A stretch of 33,935 nt of DNA from Gammaproteobacteria bacterium 13_2_20CM_66_19 (lineage in GTDB: Bacteria; Pseudomonadota; Gammaproteobacteria; Steroidobacterales; Steroidobacteraceae): contig MNCZ01000098.1 in NCBI GenBank assembly GCA_001914695.1, positions 1-33,935 on the forward strand. Reading direction: 5' to 3'. How positions within the stretch are numbered: position 1 is the stretch's first letter; every line of letters begins with the position of its first letter. The notes below the pieces were generated by a model. It was not told where the DNA came from. It was given only the letters and a program-made list of their open reading frames with translations, and did not search any database. Made by a program: the position numbers and the translations under genes. Shown here piece by piece: positions 8,191 to 19,247 of the stretch.

Positions 8191-9267
8191 CTACGCCTTG
8201 CCCCGGCTTCCGGCCCTGCGCTTCGCAGCGGCCTTGCGCTTCGCAGCGGCCTTGCGCGTCGCGGAGGCTTTCGCCTTCGCGGGAGCCTTGGCTCTTGCCG
8301 GGTCCGCGGGCCGACGGGTGAAGCTGGTCTCGAGCACGCGCCACACGAGCTCATCGAAATCGACGCCGATGGCGCGCGCCGCCATCGGCACCAGGCTGTG
8401 GCTCGTCATGCCGGGAATGGTGTTGATCTCGAGGAGCAGGGGGCGCCCGGCCGCGTCCATCATGAAATCCGACCGCCCCCAGCCCGAGGCGCCCGCCGCC
8501 TCGAAGGCCGCGAGTGCGAGGCTCGCCAGGTGCGCCTCGGCGCTCGCCGAGAGGCCCGAGGGGCAGAAGTAGCGGGTGTCGTCGCGGAAGTACTTCGCCT
8601 CGTAGTCGTAGAACACTCTCGGGGTCTCGATACGGATCGAGGGCAACGCCTGATCCTTGAGGATCGAGACGGTGTACTCCGGGCCCGGAATCCAGGCTTC
8701 CGCGAACACCAGAGTCTCCAGTTTCGCGGCCACGGCGTAGGCGGCGGGCAGGTCCGCGGCGCGCTCGACCTTCGACATGCCGACGGAGGAGCCCTGGGTG
8801 GCCGGCTTCACGATCAGCGGGAGCTTGAGGCGCTCGAGCGCGTGCTCGAAATCCTCCTCCCCGCGCAGCACCACGAAGTCCGCGCTCGCGACGCCCACGG
8901 AAAGCGCGAGGCGCTTGGTGCGCACCTTGTCCATGCCGATGGCCGAGCCCATGACGCCGCTGCCGGTATACGGGACACCGAGGTACTCGAGCGCGCCCTG
9001 CAGCGTCCCGTCTTCGCCCCCCGGTCCATGCAGCGCGATCCACACGCGCGCGAAGCGCCTCAAGGGCAGCTCGTCCAGCGGCCGATCGCGCGGGTCGAAG
9101 GGGTGCGCGTCCACGCCGCGGCGCCTCAGGCCCTCCAGCACCGCGTTGCCGGAGAGGAGCGAGATCTCGCGCTCGCTGGAATCGCCGCCGTAGAGCACCG
9201 CCACGCGTCCGAACTCGCCCGGTGCGGCGACGCGGCGCTCGGCTCGAGGGTCGTAGGTGAGGCGCAT
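8191..9267 (-). CDS. ddl: D-alanine--D-alanine ligase with a lysine/alanine-rich C-terminal tail
   Basis: Ddl joins two D-alanines with ATP to supply the dipeptide for MurF. The ATP-grasp protein has 358 residues from the ATG at 9267. Motifs are GRVAVLYGGDSSEREISL, ALHGPGGEDGTLQG, KPATQGSSVGMSKV and EINTIPGMTSHSLVP. A usual Ddl ends soon after the last motif; here a tail of about 40 residues follows, rich in K, A and R (for example AKAPAKAKAS, KRKAAAKRR), resembling histone H1-like tails. The tail is encoded partly by 18-bp repeats. The gene starts 4 bp after the murB stop. Catalytic parts look complete; the tail's role is unknown. Confidence 0.96.
   Translation of the reverse strand: MRLTYDPRAERRVAAPGEFGRVAVLYGGDSSEREISLLSGNAVLEGLRRRGVDAHPFDPRDRPLDELPLRRFARVWIALHGPGGEDGTLQGALEYLGVPYTGSGVMGSAIGMDKVRTKRLALSVGVASADFVVLRGEEDFEHALERLKLPLIVKPATQGSSVGMSKVERAADLPAAYAVAAKLETLVFAEAWIPGPEYTVSILKDQALPSIRIETPRVFYDYEAKYFRDDTRYFCPSGLSASAEAHLASLALAAFEAAGASGWGRSDFMMDAAGRPLLLEINTIPGMTSHSLVPMAARAIGVDFDELVWRVLETSFTRRPADPARAKAPAKAKASATRKAAAKRKAAAKRRAGSRGKA
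8212..8265. repeat. 18-bp tandem repeats in the ddl tail coding region
   Basis: Three consecutive 18-bp units, GGCCCTGCGCTTCGCAGC, GGCCTTGCGCTTCGCAGC and a diverged GGCCTTGCGCGTCGCGGA, encode the repeated alanine/lysine/arginine hexapeptides at the end of Ddl. Slippage at such units would change the tail length in steps of six residues without shifting the frame. Confidence 0.8.
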
Positions 9268-9271
9268 GGCT

Positions 9272-10161
9272 CTACGGCACTCCCACGATCCGCACCTCGG
9301 GAGTGAGCTGGACGCCGTGCACGCGCGCGACCGTCTCGCGCACATGGGCGATGAGGCGCTCGAGGTCGGCGGCGCTCGCCTCTCCGTGGTTGATGATGAA
9401 GTTGGCGTGCTTCTCGGATACCGAGGCGCCCCCGATGCGAAAGCCCTTGAGGCCGGCCGCCTCGATGAGGCGCGCGGCGTGGTCTCCCGGCGGGTTGGTG
9501 AACACCGAGCCGCAGCTCCACTCGCCGATCGGCTGCGAGGCCCGGCGCCGCTCGAGGAGCGCGCGCACCTCGCTCTCGTGCGCCGCGGGACGGCTCTCGA
9601 AGCTCAAGCTCGCCTCGAGGAACCATTCATCAGGCTCAGGCCCGATGACCTCGCGGTAGCCGACCCGGTACTCGGACGCGGGGCGGGTGCGCGTCGCGCC
9701 GCCGCGGTCGATGGTCGTGACGGCGAGCACGTGCCCCCAGGTTTCCCCGCCGAAGGCGCCGGCGTTCATCGCGAGCGCACCTCCGAGCGTGCCCGGGATG
9801 CCCGCGAAGAATTCCGCGGGCCCAAGCCCCCACTTGATGCACTGCCGGGCGATGCGCGCACAGGCGACGCCCGCCTCGGCGCGCACCGTGCTCTCGCCGG
9901 TGCGGTCGAGGAGATCGAGCGCGCCGTGCGTGCTCACGACCACGCCCTTCAAGCCGCCGTCGCGCACCAGCAGGTTGCTCCCGAGCCCGATCCAGTGGAT
10001 GGGCACCGCGGGCGGGAGCGAGCGCAGGAACTCTGCGAGCTCGACGCGATCGCGCGGATTGAAGAAGACCTCCGCCGGGCCCCCGACGTGCCAGGAGGTG
10101 TGCCGGCTCAAGGGCTCATCGCGGCGCACCCGCTCGCGGAACTCCGGGGCGATGGCGAGGC

Positions 10162-10165
<4 letters not shown>
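9272..10165 (-). CDS. murB: UDP-N-acetylenolpyruvoylglucosamine reductase
   Basis: MurB reduces UDP-GlcNAc-enolpyruvate to UDP-MurNAc using NADPH and FAD. The 297-residue protein shows the FAD-binding SRHTSWHVGGPAEVF and GIPGTLGGALAMNAGAFGG. The catalytic serine region is CGSVFTNPPGDHAARLIEAAGLKG, and the closing motifs are SEKHANFIIN and GVQLTPEVRIVG. It appears to be a type II MurB, shorter than the E. coli type I enzyme. The GTG start at 10165 overlaps the murC stop as GTGA, so translation is probably coupled. Confidence 0.97.
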
Positions 10166-11642
<1,477 letters not shown>

Positions 11643-11646
<4 letters not shown>

Positions 11647-12728
11647 GCGGCCCTCCGTGCCCACTCGAGGCAGGAGGCGGCGAGCTCGTCCGCGGCGCGG
11701 GGCCGCGCGAGCAGCCGCGCCCGCTCGGCCATCGCGAGGAGCTGGCCGCGCCCGGCGGCGAGCCGCTCGAGCTCGGCGGCCAGCCGCTCGGCGGTGAGCT
11801 CGCGGTCCGCGATCAGCACCGCAGCTCCCGCGCGCACGAGATACTGAGCGTTGTAGGCCTGGTGGTCGTCGACGCTCGCCGGGTACGGCACGAGGATGGC
11901 GCCGACCCCCACCGCGGCGAGCTCCGACACGGTGAGGGCGCCGGCACGGCAGATCACCAGGTCCGCCCACCCATACGCCTCGCTCATGTCCTCGATGAAC
12001 GGGCGCACGTCGGCCCGCACCCCCGCCTGGGCGTAGCTCGCGCGGCCGGCGTCGATCCAGCGCTCGCCCGCCTGGTGGCGCACGTCGAAGGCGAGCGAGC
12101 CGGCGAGGCGCTTGAGCGCGAACGGCACGACCGCATTCAGGCGTGCCGCGCCCTGACTGCCGCCGATCACGAGGATCCGCACCGGTCCCGCGCGCCCGGC
12201 GAAGCGCGCCGCCGGCGGCGGCAGCGCGCTGATGTCGGCCCGCACGGGATTACCGATGACGCGCGAGTGGATGTTGCGTCCGAAGCTGCCCGGGAAGCCC
12301 TCGAGCACCTGCCGCGCGAGATGCGCGAGGATGCGGTTGGTGAAGCCGGCGATGGCGTTCTGCTCGTGGATCAGGAGCGGCCGGCGCGTGAGCCAGGCGG
12401 CAAGTCCCCCCGGTCCCGTCACAAAGCCCCCGAGACCCACCACGACGACCGGGCGGTAGCGCCACATGACACGCAGCGCCTGGATCAGCGCGAGGGTCAG
12501 CCGTATGGGCGCACCGACCCAGGCGAGGATCCCCTTGCCGCGCAGCCCCCCCACCGAGAGCCGCTCGAGCGGGATGCCTTCCGCCGGAATGACCCGCGAC
12601 TCGAGTCCGCTCGCGGTTCCGAGCCAGATGACCTCGAGCTGCTGCCCGCGCAGCAACCGCGCCAGCGCCAGCGCCGGGAATACATGTCCACCGGTGCCGC
12701 CGGCCATGATGAGGACCGGCCCGCTCAC
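11643..12728 (-). CDS. murG: Undecaprenyldiphospho-muramoylpentapeptide beta-N-acetylglucosaminyltransferase
   Basis: MurG transfers GlcNAc onto lipid I to make lipid II at the inner face of the membrane. It is a GT-B glycosyltransferase of 361 residues. Visible motifs are MAGGTGGHVFPALALA, the acceptor region LLIHEQNAIAGFTNR, the donor-binding ILVIGGSQGAARLN, and CRAGALTVSELAAVG and PYPASVDDHQAYNA near the C-terminal domain. The start is the GTG at 12728, which overlaps the ftsW stop as GTGA and places the glycine-rich loop near the N terminus as expected. Confidence 0.97.
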
Positions 12729-13918
12729 GCCGCACTCCTCGCAGTGGCCGCGCCGCGCTGCTCGCGCGTGGCCTCGTGATGGACGCGCAGCACGAGCCCC
12801 ACCCAGGCGAGCGCGACCACGAGGCTCGAGCGGCCGTAGCTCATGAGCGGCAAGGTCAGTCCCTTGGTCGGCAGCACGCCCATGTTGACGCCGATGTTGA
12901 TGAAGGCCTGGATGCCGACCCAGAGACCGAAGCCCGCCGCGAGCAGGCTCTGGAACCTCAGGTGCGCATCCGAGGCGAGGCGCGCGATGTGGAAGCTGCG
13001 CCAGATGAGGCCGAGGAAGAGCGCGAGCGTGAGCGCCACCCCGGCGAGCCCCAGCTCCTCCGCCAGCACCGCGAACAGGAAATCCGTGTGCGCCTCGGGC
13101 AGGTAGAACAGCTTCTGTACGCTGTCGCCGAGCCCGACGCCGAGCCACTGGCCGCGGCCGATGGCGATCAGCGACTGGGTGAGCTGGAAGCCGCTGTTGT
13201 AGGGATCCGCCCACGGGTCGAGGAAGGCGGTGAGGCGCCGCAGGCGATAGCTCGAGCTGACCGCCAGCACCGCAAAGCCCGCTCCGGCGAGGGCGGTCGT
13301 GGCGATCACATAGCGAAGGCGCGCACCGGCGAGGAACAGCAGCGCGAAGCCGGTGGCGAAGAGAACCGTCGCCGCGCCGAAGTCGGGCTCCGCGAGCAGC
13401 AGCGCGCTCGCGCCGGCGAGCAGCACGAGGGGCTTCCCGAGCCCGGTGAACGATTCGCGCAGCTCCGCCTCGCGCCGGACGGCGTAGCTGGCGAGATAGA
13501 CCAGCACCAGCATGCGCGAGAGCTCCGAGACCTGGAAGTTGATGCCGGCGAGCTTGAGCCAGCGGCGGCTGCCGTTCACCGCATGACCCAAGCCCGGGAT
13601 GAGCACCAGGCCGAGCAGCGTGATCGCCAGCGCCAGCAGCGGGCCGCTCGCGCGCTCGAGGAGCGGCGTCGGGATCGAGAAGAGCAGCGCCGCGCAGGCG
13701 CCACCGATGAGCGTGAGCAGGAGCTGGCGCTCGAGATAGTAGAAGGGCTCGCCCGTCGCCTGGCCCGCGATCGACACCGAGGCGGAGGTCACCATCACCA
13801 GCCCGAGCAGCACGATGCCGAGGGTGAGCGCGATGGTCACGAGGTCGAAGTGCACGCCGCCGCCGCCCCTCCCCGAGCGCGCGAATCCGAGCAGCGAGGA
13901 GTGGGCGACCGAGCTCAT
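12725..13918 (-). CDS. ftsW: Peptidoglycan polymerase FtsW (SEDS family)
   Basis: FtsW is the septal SEDS glycosyltransferase that polymerises lipid II together with FtsI. The 397-residue product has about ten hydrophobic segments. SEDS features include LGHAVNGSRRWLKLAGINFQVSE, LLLAEPDFGAA (with the conserved catalytic-loop aspartate), DPWADPYNSGFQLTQSLIAIGRG and AFINIGVNMGVLPTKGLTLPLMSYG. The ATG at 13918 overlaps the murD stop as ATGA. The partner ftsI is in the same operon. Confidence 0.97.
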   Translation of the reverse strand: MSSVAHSSLLGFARSGRGGGGVHFDLVTIALTLGIVLLGLVMVTSASVSIAGQATGEPFYYLERQLLLTLIGGACAALLFSIPTPLLERASGPLLALAITLLGLVLIPGLGHAVNGSRRWLKLAGINFQVSELSRMLVLVYLASYAVRREAELRESFTGLGKPLVLLAGASALLLAEPDFGAATVLFATGFALLFLAGARLRYVIATTALAGAGFAVLAVSSSYRLRRLTAFLDPWADPYNSGFQLTQSLIAIGRGQWLGVGLGDSVQKLFYLPEAHTDFLFAVLAEELGLAGVALTLALFLGLIWRSFHIARLASDAHLRFQSLLAAGFGLWVGIQAFINIGVNMGVLPTKGLTLPLMSYGRSSLVVALAWVGLVLRVHHEATREQRGAATARSAA

Positions 13919-15255
13919 GCCGCCAGCTCCTGCACCGCTTGCGCGAACACCGCGCCGCGATGGCTGTAGTCGCGGAACATGTCGAGGCTCGCGCACGCCG
14001 GCGAGAGCAGCACGGTGTCGCCGGGGCGCGCGGCGTGCGCGGCGGCCCTGACCGCCGCCGGGAGCGTCGCGCAGGTCTCGAGCGGGCACACGCCCGCGAG
14101 CGCACGCGCAAGGAGCGGTGCGTCACGCCCGATCAGCACCACGTGGCGCACCTTGCCGCGAAAGGCCGCGGCGAGCGGCGCGAAGTCCTGGTTCTTGCCC
14201 TCCCCGCCCGCGATCATCACGAGCGGTCCCGGGAGCCCCGCGACCGCAGCGAGCGTCGCCCCGACGTTGGTCCCCTTGGAGTCGTCGATGTAGGTGACGC
14301 CGGCGACGTCGGCCACCCACTGTGAGCGGTGCGGCAGTCCCGGAAAGGCCGCGAGCTCTTCCAGCATCCCGGGCAGCGGGAGCGAGAGCGCCTCCCCGAG
14401 CGCGAGCGCGGCGAGTGCGTTGGCCGCGTTGTGCAGTCCCTTGATCCGAAGCTGCGCGAGGGGCATCAGGGCGGCGCCCGAGCGCGCGAGCCACGATTCG
14501 CGCTCCTTGACCGAGAGCGTGTAATCGGCGCCGCCGGCCCCTCGGAGCGAAAAGGAGAGCGTGCGGGACGCGCGGCGCGGCATGGCGACAGTGAGCGGAT
14601 CGTCGAGATTGATCACCGCCGTTTCGCAGCGCTCGTAAATGCGCGCCTTGGCGGCGGCATAGCTCGCGAGCTGGGCGTAGCGGTCGAGATGATCGGGGCT
14701 GACGTTGAGCACCGTGGCGGCGCGGCAGGCGAGGCTCTGCGTCGTCTCGAGCTGGAAGCTCGAGAGCTCGAGCACGTAGAGCTCGGCGCCGCCGCCGAGG
14801 AGAGCGAGCGCGGGCTCCCCGAGGTTGCCCCCGGCGCGCACCTGCACTCCCGCGCGCTGCGCCATACGGGCGAGCAGCGTCGTGACGGTGCTCTTGCCGT
14901 TGGTGCCGGTGACGCCGGCGACCGGAGCATCGACTGCGCGCGCGAAGAGCTCGATGTCGCCGATGATGCCGAGCCCGCGGCGGCGCGCCTCGGCGAAGAA
15001 CGGGCCCTCGGGCGACAACCCGGGCGAGACGACGACGCACGTCGCGCCTTCGAGGAGCGCGGCGTCGAGCGCACCTCCGCGCACCGGGATGTCGGGCCCC
15101 AGCGCGCGCAGCGCCGAGAGCTCCGGGGGAGCTGCGCGCGTGTCGGTGACCGCGAGCCGCCAGCCCTGCGCGAGCAGGTAACGCGCGCACGAGAGCCCCG
15201 TGACGCCCAAGCCCACGATCACGGCGTACGGTGTGCTGACGGCGGGCGTGCTCAT
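13915..15255 (-). CDS. murD: UDP-N-acetylmuramoylalanine--D-glutamate ligase
   Basis: MurD adds D-glutamate to UDP-MurNAc-L-Ala. The 446-residue product has the N-terminal nucleotide-sugar domain ([18 protein letters not shown]), the ATP-binding [15 protein letters not shown], the central ELSSFQLE and [10 protein letters not shown], and the C-terminal [13 protein letters not shown] and [19 protein letters not shown]. The start at the ATG at 15255 overlaps the mraY stop as ATGA. Much longer in-frame extensions read back into mraY in another frame and are not real. Confidence 0.97.
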   Translation of the reverse strand: MSTPAVSTPYAVIVGLGVTGLSCARYLLAQGWRLAVTDTRAAPPELSALRALGPDIPVRGGALDAALLEGATCVVVSPGLSPEGPFFAEARRRGLGIIGDIELFARAVDAPVAGVTGTNGKSTVTTLLARMAQRAGVQVRAGGNLGEPALALLGGGAELYVLELSSFQLETTQSLACRAATVLNVSPDHLDRYAQLASYAAAKARIYERCETAVINLDDPLTVAMPRRASRTLSFSLRGAGGADYTLSVKERESWLARSGAALMPLAQLRIKGLHNAANALAALALGEALSLPLPGMLEELAAFPGLPHRSQWVADVAGVTYIDDSKGTNVGATLAAVAGLPGPLVMIAGGEGKNQDFAPLAAAFRGKVRHVVLIGRDAPLLARALAGVCPLETCATLPAAVRAAAHAARPGDTVLLSPACASLDMFRDYSHRGAVFAQAVQELAA

Positions 15256-16337
15256 CTGAGTTTCAGCGTCGCGAGTCCCGCGAGCACGAGCAGCAGCGAG
15301 ATGATCCAGAAGCGCACGATGACCTTGGGCTCCGCCCAGCCCTTGAGCTCGAAGTGGTGGTGGATCGGCGCCATCCTGAAAACTCGCTTGCCGGTCAGCT
15401 TGAAGGAGGCGACCTGGAGGATCACGGAGGCGGTCTCGAGCACGAACACCCCGCTCATCACGAGCACGACCAGCTCCTGGCGGACGATCACCGCCAGCAC
15501 CCCGATCGCCGCTCCGATCGCGAGCGCCCCGACGTCGCCCATGAACACCTGGGCGGGATAGGAGTTGAACCACAGGAATCCGAGGCCGGCGCCCGCGAGC
15601 GAGGCGCAGAAGATCAGCAGCTCGCCGGCGCCGCGGATGTCCGGAATCTGCAGATAGTGCGCGAACACCGCATTGCCGCTCGCGTAGGCGAAGATGCCGA
15701 GCGCCGAGGCCACCAGCGCCGCCGGCATGATCGCCAGCCCGTCGAGCCCGTCGGTGAGATTCACCGCGTTGCTCATGCCGACGATCATGAGATAGGCGAT
15801 CGCGATGTAGCCGAAGGCGGTGAGCGGCGCGTGGAAGGTCTTGAAGAAGGGCAGAAAGAGTGTCGTCTGCGCGGGATCCGTGGCGGTGTAGTAGAGCGTC
15901 GCGGCGGTGGCGAGCCCGGCGACCGACTGCCAGAAATATTTCCAGCGCGGCACGAGTCCCTTGGGGTTGCGCACCATGAGCTTCAGGTAATCGTCGTAGA
16001 AGCCGATGAGCCCGAACGCGAAGGTGACGCCGAGCACCGTCCACACGAGACGATTGGTGAGCTCCGCCCAGAGCAGCGTGCTGACGAGCGTGGCGACGAG
16101 GATCAGCGCGCCGCCCATGGTCGGCGTGCCCGCCTTGAGGAGGTGGGTGGGCGGGCCGTCGTCGCGCACCACCTGTCCGATCTGACCGCGCACCAGGTGC
16201 CTGATCAGCGACGGACCGACGAGGAGCGACAGGCCGAGCGCTGAGGCCGTGGCGAGGATCGCCCGGAACGTCAGGTACGCGAACACATGCGCACCCGGGA
16301 TGCGGCCGGCGAGCTGCTGTGTGATCCAGTAGAGCAT
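15252..16337 (-). CDS. mraY: Phospho-N-acetylmuramoyl-pentapeptide transferase
   Basis: MraY transfers phospho-MurNAc-pentapeptide to undecaprenyl phosphate to make lipid I in the inner membrane. It has 361 residues and about ten membrane segments. Diagnostic motifs are [18 protein letters not shown] near the N terminus, [33 protein letters not shown], and the histidine-rich [13 protein letters not shown]. The ATG at 16337 is 1 bp after the murF stop. The gene is intact and in the usual place between murF and murD. Confidence 0.98.
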   Translation of the reverse strand: MLYWITQQLAGRIPGAHVFAYLTFRAILATASALGLSLLVGPSLIRHLVRGQIGQVVRDDGPPTHLLKAGTPTMGGALILVATLVSTLLWAELTNRLVWTVLGVTFAFGLIGFYDDYLKLMVRNPKGLVPRWKYFWQSVAGLATAATLYYTATDPAQTTLFLPFFKTFHAPLTAFGYIAIAYLMIVGMSNAVNLTDGLDGLAIMPAALVASALGIFAYASGNAVFAHYLQIPDIRGAGELLIFCASLAGAGLGFLWFNSYPAQVFMGDVGALAIGAAIGVLAVIVRQELVVLVMSGVFVLETASVILQVASFKLTGKRVFRMAPIHHHFELKGWAEPKVIVRFWIISLLLVLAGLATLKLR

Positions 16338-16338
16338 T

Positions 16339-17721
16339 CTAGTGTCCGTCCGTGGCCGGGGCGCCCGTCGCGGCGAGCGCCTCGACCACGCGCTCCAGCC
16401 GGTTCATGCGCGAGCCCTTGATGAGGAGCCGCACGTCCGCACCTCCCGCGCCGAGCGCCGCGGTGAGCGCCGCGGTGAGCGCGGTCGCGTCGGCGAACCA
16501 CTCGCCCCCCGGCCCGAAGCTCTGCACCGCCCGCGCCGCGAGCGCACCGGTCGCGTAGAGCCGCTCGAGGCCGTGCGCGCGCGCGAACTCGCCGACGTCG
16601 CGGTGCGCAGCCTCCGCGAACTCCCCGAGCTCCGCCATGTCTCCGAGCACCAGCCACTTGCGCCCCGCGAGCCCCGCGAGCACCTCGATCGCGGCGCGCA
16701 CCGAGCTCGGGTTGGCGTTGTAGGAGTCGTCGATGAGCCAGGCGCCGCTCGCTGCCGGCCTGAACTGCAGGCGCCCCGACACGGCGCGCACCGCGGCAAG
16801 TCCCGCCGCGATCTGCTCGAGGCCCACCCCGGCGCTGCCCGCGGCGGCCGCGGCGGCGAGTGCGTTCGCGACGTTGTGCAAGCCGCCGACCGCGAGGCGG
16901 ATCGCGATGCTCCCGCCGGGCGCATTCAGCCGGAAGCGGGTGCTGAACCCTTCGGCTCCAACCTCGCCGCGCACTTCCGCGGCGCTGTAGTCGGCCGCGG
17001 TGCGCACGCCGAAGGTGAGCACGCGCGCGGGCGTCAGCGAGCGCCAGAGCGGCGCGAACTCGTCGTCCGCGTTGATGACGGCGGTCGCCCCCTCGGCGAG
17101 GCCGGCGACCATCTCGCCCTCGGCGCGCGCCACGCCTTCGAGGCTCCCGAAGCCCTCGAGGTGCTCGGCGCCGGCATTGGTGATGAGGCCAATCGTGGGA
17201 CGCGCGATGTCGACCAGGGCCGCGACCTCGCCCGGGTGATTGGTGCCCATCTCCACCACCGCAAAGCGGTGCGTGGGCTCGAGGCGCAGCAGCGTCAGCG
17301 GCACGCCGATGTGGTTGTTGAGATTGCCGCGCGTGGCGAGACAGCTGCCCGCCTGAGCGAGGATCGAGGCGGTCATTTCCTTCGTGGTGGTCTTGCCGTT
17401 GCTGCCGGCGACCCCGATCAGCGGCCCGCGGAAGGCCGCGCGGAAGCTGCGCGCCGCGCGCTCGAGCGCCGCCTGGGTGTCGGGCACGATGATCTGCGGC
17501 AACGGCACCGGCTGCCCGGCGTCGACCAGCGCGCCGACGGCCCCCTTGCCGTGCGCGGCGGCGACGAACTCGTTGCCGTTGAAGCGCGGGCCCTTGAGGG
17601 CGACGAACAGCTGCCCGCGCTCGAGCGAGCGCGAGTCGCTCACCACGTCGGTGTAGGGGGCGTCGGCCCCCGAGAGCCGCCCGCCACAGGCGCGCGCGAA
17701 TTCGATGAGCGTGCGCTTCAT
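16339..17721 (-). CDS. murF: UDP-N-acetylmuramoyl-tripeptide--D-alanyl-D-alanine ligase
   Basis: MurF adds the D-Ala-D-Ala dipeptide made by Ddl, finishing UDP-MurNAc-pentapeptide. The 460-residue product has the Mur ligase architecture: [20 protein letters not shown] in the N-terminal domain, the ATP-binding [27 protein letters not shown] and [10 protein letters not shown] in the centre, and [21 protein letters not shown] in the C-terminal part. Its ATG at 17721 overlaps the murE stop as ATGA. Confidence 0.97.
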   Translation of the reverse strand: MKRTLIEFARACGGRLSGADAPYTDVVSDSRSLERGQLFVALKGPRFNGNEFVAAAHGKGAVGALVDAGQPVPLPQIIVPDTQAALERAARSFRAAFRGPLIGVAGSNGKTTTKEMTASILAQAGSCLATRGNLNNHIGVPLTLLRLEPTHRFAVVEMGTNHPGEVAALVDIARPTIGLITNAGAEHLEGFGSLEGVARAEGEMVAGLAEGATAVINADDEFAPLWRSLTPARVLTFGVRTAADYSAAEVRGEVGAEGFSTRFRLNAPGGSIAIRLAVGGLHNVANALAAAAAAGSAGVGLEQIAAGLAAVRAVSGRLQFRPAASGAWLIDDSYNANPSSVRAAIEVLAGLAGRKWLVLGDMAELGEFAEAAHRDVGEFARAHGLERLYATGALAARAVQSFGPGGEWFADATALTAALTAALGAGGADVRLLIKGSRMNRLERVVEALAATGAPATDGH

Positions 17722-19247
17722 GCGGGCCGCCCCGCGAGCTCGGCGACTACCACGGCAGAATCGCGGAACGGCCGCCGCTCGCTGCCCACGATCTGGTAGT
17801 CCTCGTGCCCCTTGCCGGCGATCAGCACGACGTCGCCGGGGCCGGAGCGCCCGAGCGCCAGGTGGATGGCGAGCGCCCGATCGTGCTCGATCACGAGCGG
17901 CGCGCGCCTACCCATGCCTGCAACGATGTCGGCCACGATGCGGCGGGGATCCTCGGTGCGCGGGTTGTCGTCGGTCACGATGATCTCGTCGGCGAGCTCG
18001 GCGGCGATCTTTCCCATCAGCGGCCGCTTGCCGGCATCACGGTCGCCGCCGCAGCCGAAGACCAGGCGCAGCGTTGCGCGACAGTGCCGGCGCGCCGCGC
18101 GCAGCGCGTTGGCGAGCGCGTCCGGGGTGTGGGCGTAGTCGACGATCGCCAGCGGGCTCTTCCCGCTGCCGCCGAACATCTCCATGCGCCCGCTCGCCGC
18201 GCGGCTGCCGGCGAGGGCGCGCGCCGCCTCCTCGGGTGGGATGCTCCACGCGAGGAGTACCGCGAGCACGGTGAGGACGTTGTCGACGTTGAATTCGCCC
18301 ACGAGGCGCACCGGCAGGGAGAGCGCCCCCCAGCTCGACTCGACCTCGATGTTGAGTCCTGCCGGATCGGGGGTGGCGCGCACGGCGCGCACGAACTGCG
18401 CCCCGCGCGGCAGCGCGGCAGCGTGCGCGGCGCGGGTGGTGACGGTGAGCGGCGCGCTCGAGGGCGCTTGCGCGAGGCGCGCGCCGAAGGCGTCATCGAC
18501 GTTGATGACCCGGTGCGCGAGGCGGGCCCAGCCGAAGAGGCGCGCCTTGGCCGCCCCATAGGCCTCCATGGTGCCGTGATAGTCGAGATGATCGCGGGTG
18601 AGGTTGGTGAAGGCGGCGGTGTGAAAGCGCACGGCATCGACCCGTCCCTGGTCGAGCGCGTGCGAGGAGACCTCCATGCTCACGCATTCGGCCCCGAGGG
18701 AGCGCAGCTCTCGCAGCTGGCGCTGGATCGACACCGCATCGGAGGTCGTGTGCAGCGTCGGAGTGAGCCGCGCCGGCGGACCGAAGCCGAGCGTGCCGAT
18801 GTAGGCCGCCGGCCGCCCGCTCATCGCGAGCGCCTGAGCGAGGAGCCACGCGCAGGTGGTCTTGCCGTTGGTCCCGGTGATGGCGGCGATGGTGAGCTGC
18901 TCGGAGGGCGCGCCGAAGAAGCGATCCGCGATGAGGCCGACGCGCTCGCTCAAGGACGGCACGGCGGCGACGAAGGTCCCGGCCGCAAGCTCCGGCACGG
19001 GCTCGCCGTCCGCCGCAGCGCGCTCGTAGAGCACGGCGCGCGCGCCGCGCGAGACGGCATCGGCTGCGAACTCGAGCCCGTGATGGGTGCGGCCGCGGCA
19101 GGCGAGAAACAGCGCGCCGGGCCTGGCGGTGCGGCTGTCGAGCGTCACATCGCTCACCAGCACGTCGGCGGGCACGGCGGCAAAGCCGGCGGTGAGCTCG
19201 GCGAGCGGCCGCGCCGCAGGGCCAGCGTTCGCGCTCGCGCGGCTCAC
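17718..19247 (-). CDS. murE: UDP-N-acetylmuramoyl-tripeptide synthetase, meso-diaminopimelate type
   Basis: MurE adds the third stem residue. The 509-residue product shows VTLDSRTARPGALFLACRG, the ATP loop AITGTNGKTTCAWLLAQ, SMEVSSHALDQGRV, NLTRDHLDYHGTMEAYG and the C-terminal DDNPRTEDP. The DNPR motif marks meso-diaminopimelate specificity, as opposed to lysine. That is direct evidence for Gram-negative type peptidoglycan. The GTG at 19247 overlaps the ftsI stop as GTGA. Confidence 0.97.
   Translation of the reverse strand: MSRASANAGPAARPLAELTAGFAAVPADVLVSDVTLDSRTARPGALFLACRGRTHHGLEFAADAVSRGARAVLYERAAADGEPVPELAAGTFVAAVPSLSERVGLIADRFFGAPSEQLTIAAITGTNGKTTCAWLLAQALAMSGRPAAYIGTLGFGPPARLTPTLHTTSDAVSIQRQLRELRSLGAECVSMEVSSHALDQGRVDAVRFHTAAFTNLTRDHLDYHGTMEAYGAAKARLFGWARLAHRVINVDDAFGARLAQAPSSAPLTVTTRAAHAAALPRGAQFVRAVRATPDPAGLNIEVESSWGALSLPVRLVGEFNVDNVLTVLAVLLAWSIPPEEAARALAGSRAASGRMEMFGGSGKSPLAIVDYAHTPDALANALRAARRHCRATLRLVFGCGGDRDAGKRPLMGKIAAELADEIIVTDDNPRTEDPRRIVADIVAGMGRRAPLVIEHDRALAIHLALGRSGPGDVVLIAGKGHEDYQIVGSERRPFRDSAVVVAELAGRPA

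Noticed and set aside
7000-9306. Long plus-strand open frame of 768 codons antisense to ftsA, ftsQ and ddl
   Set aside because: Same reason: the opposite strand encodes clear conserved genes, and this translation has no family motifs.
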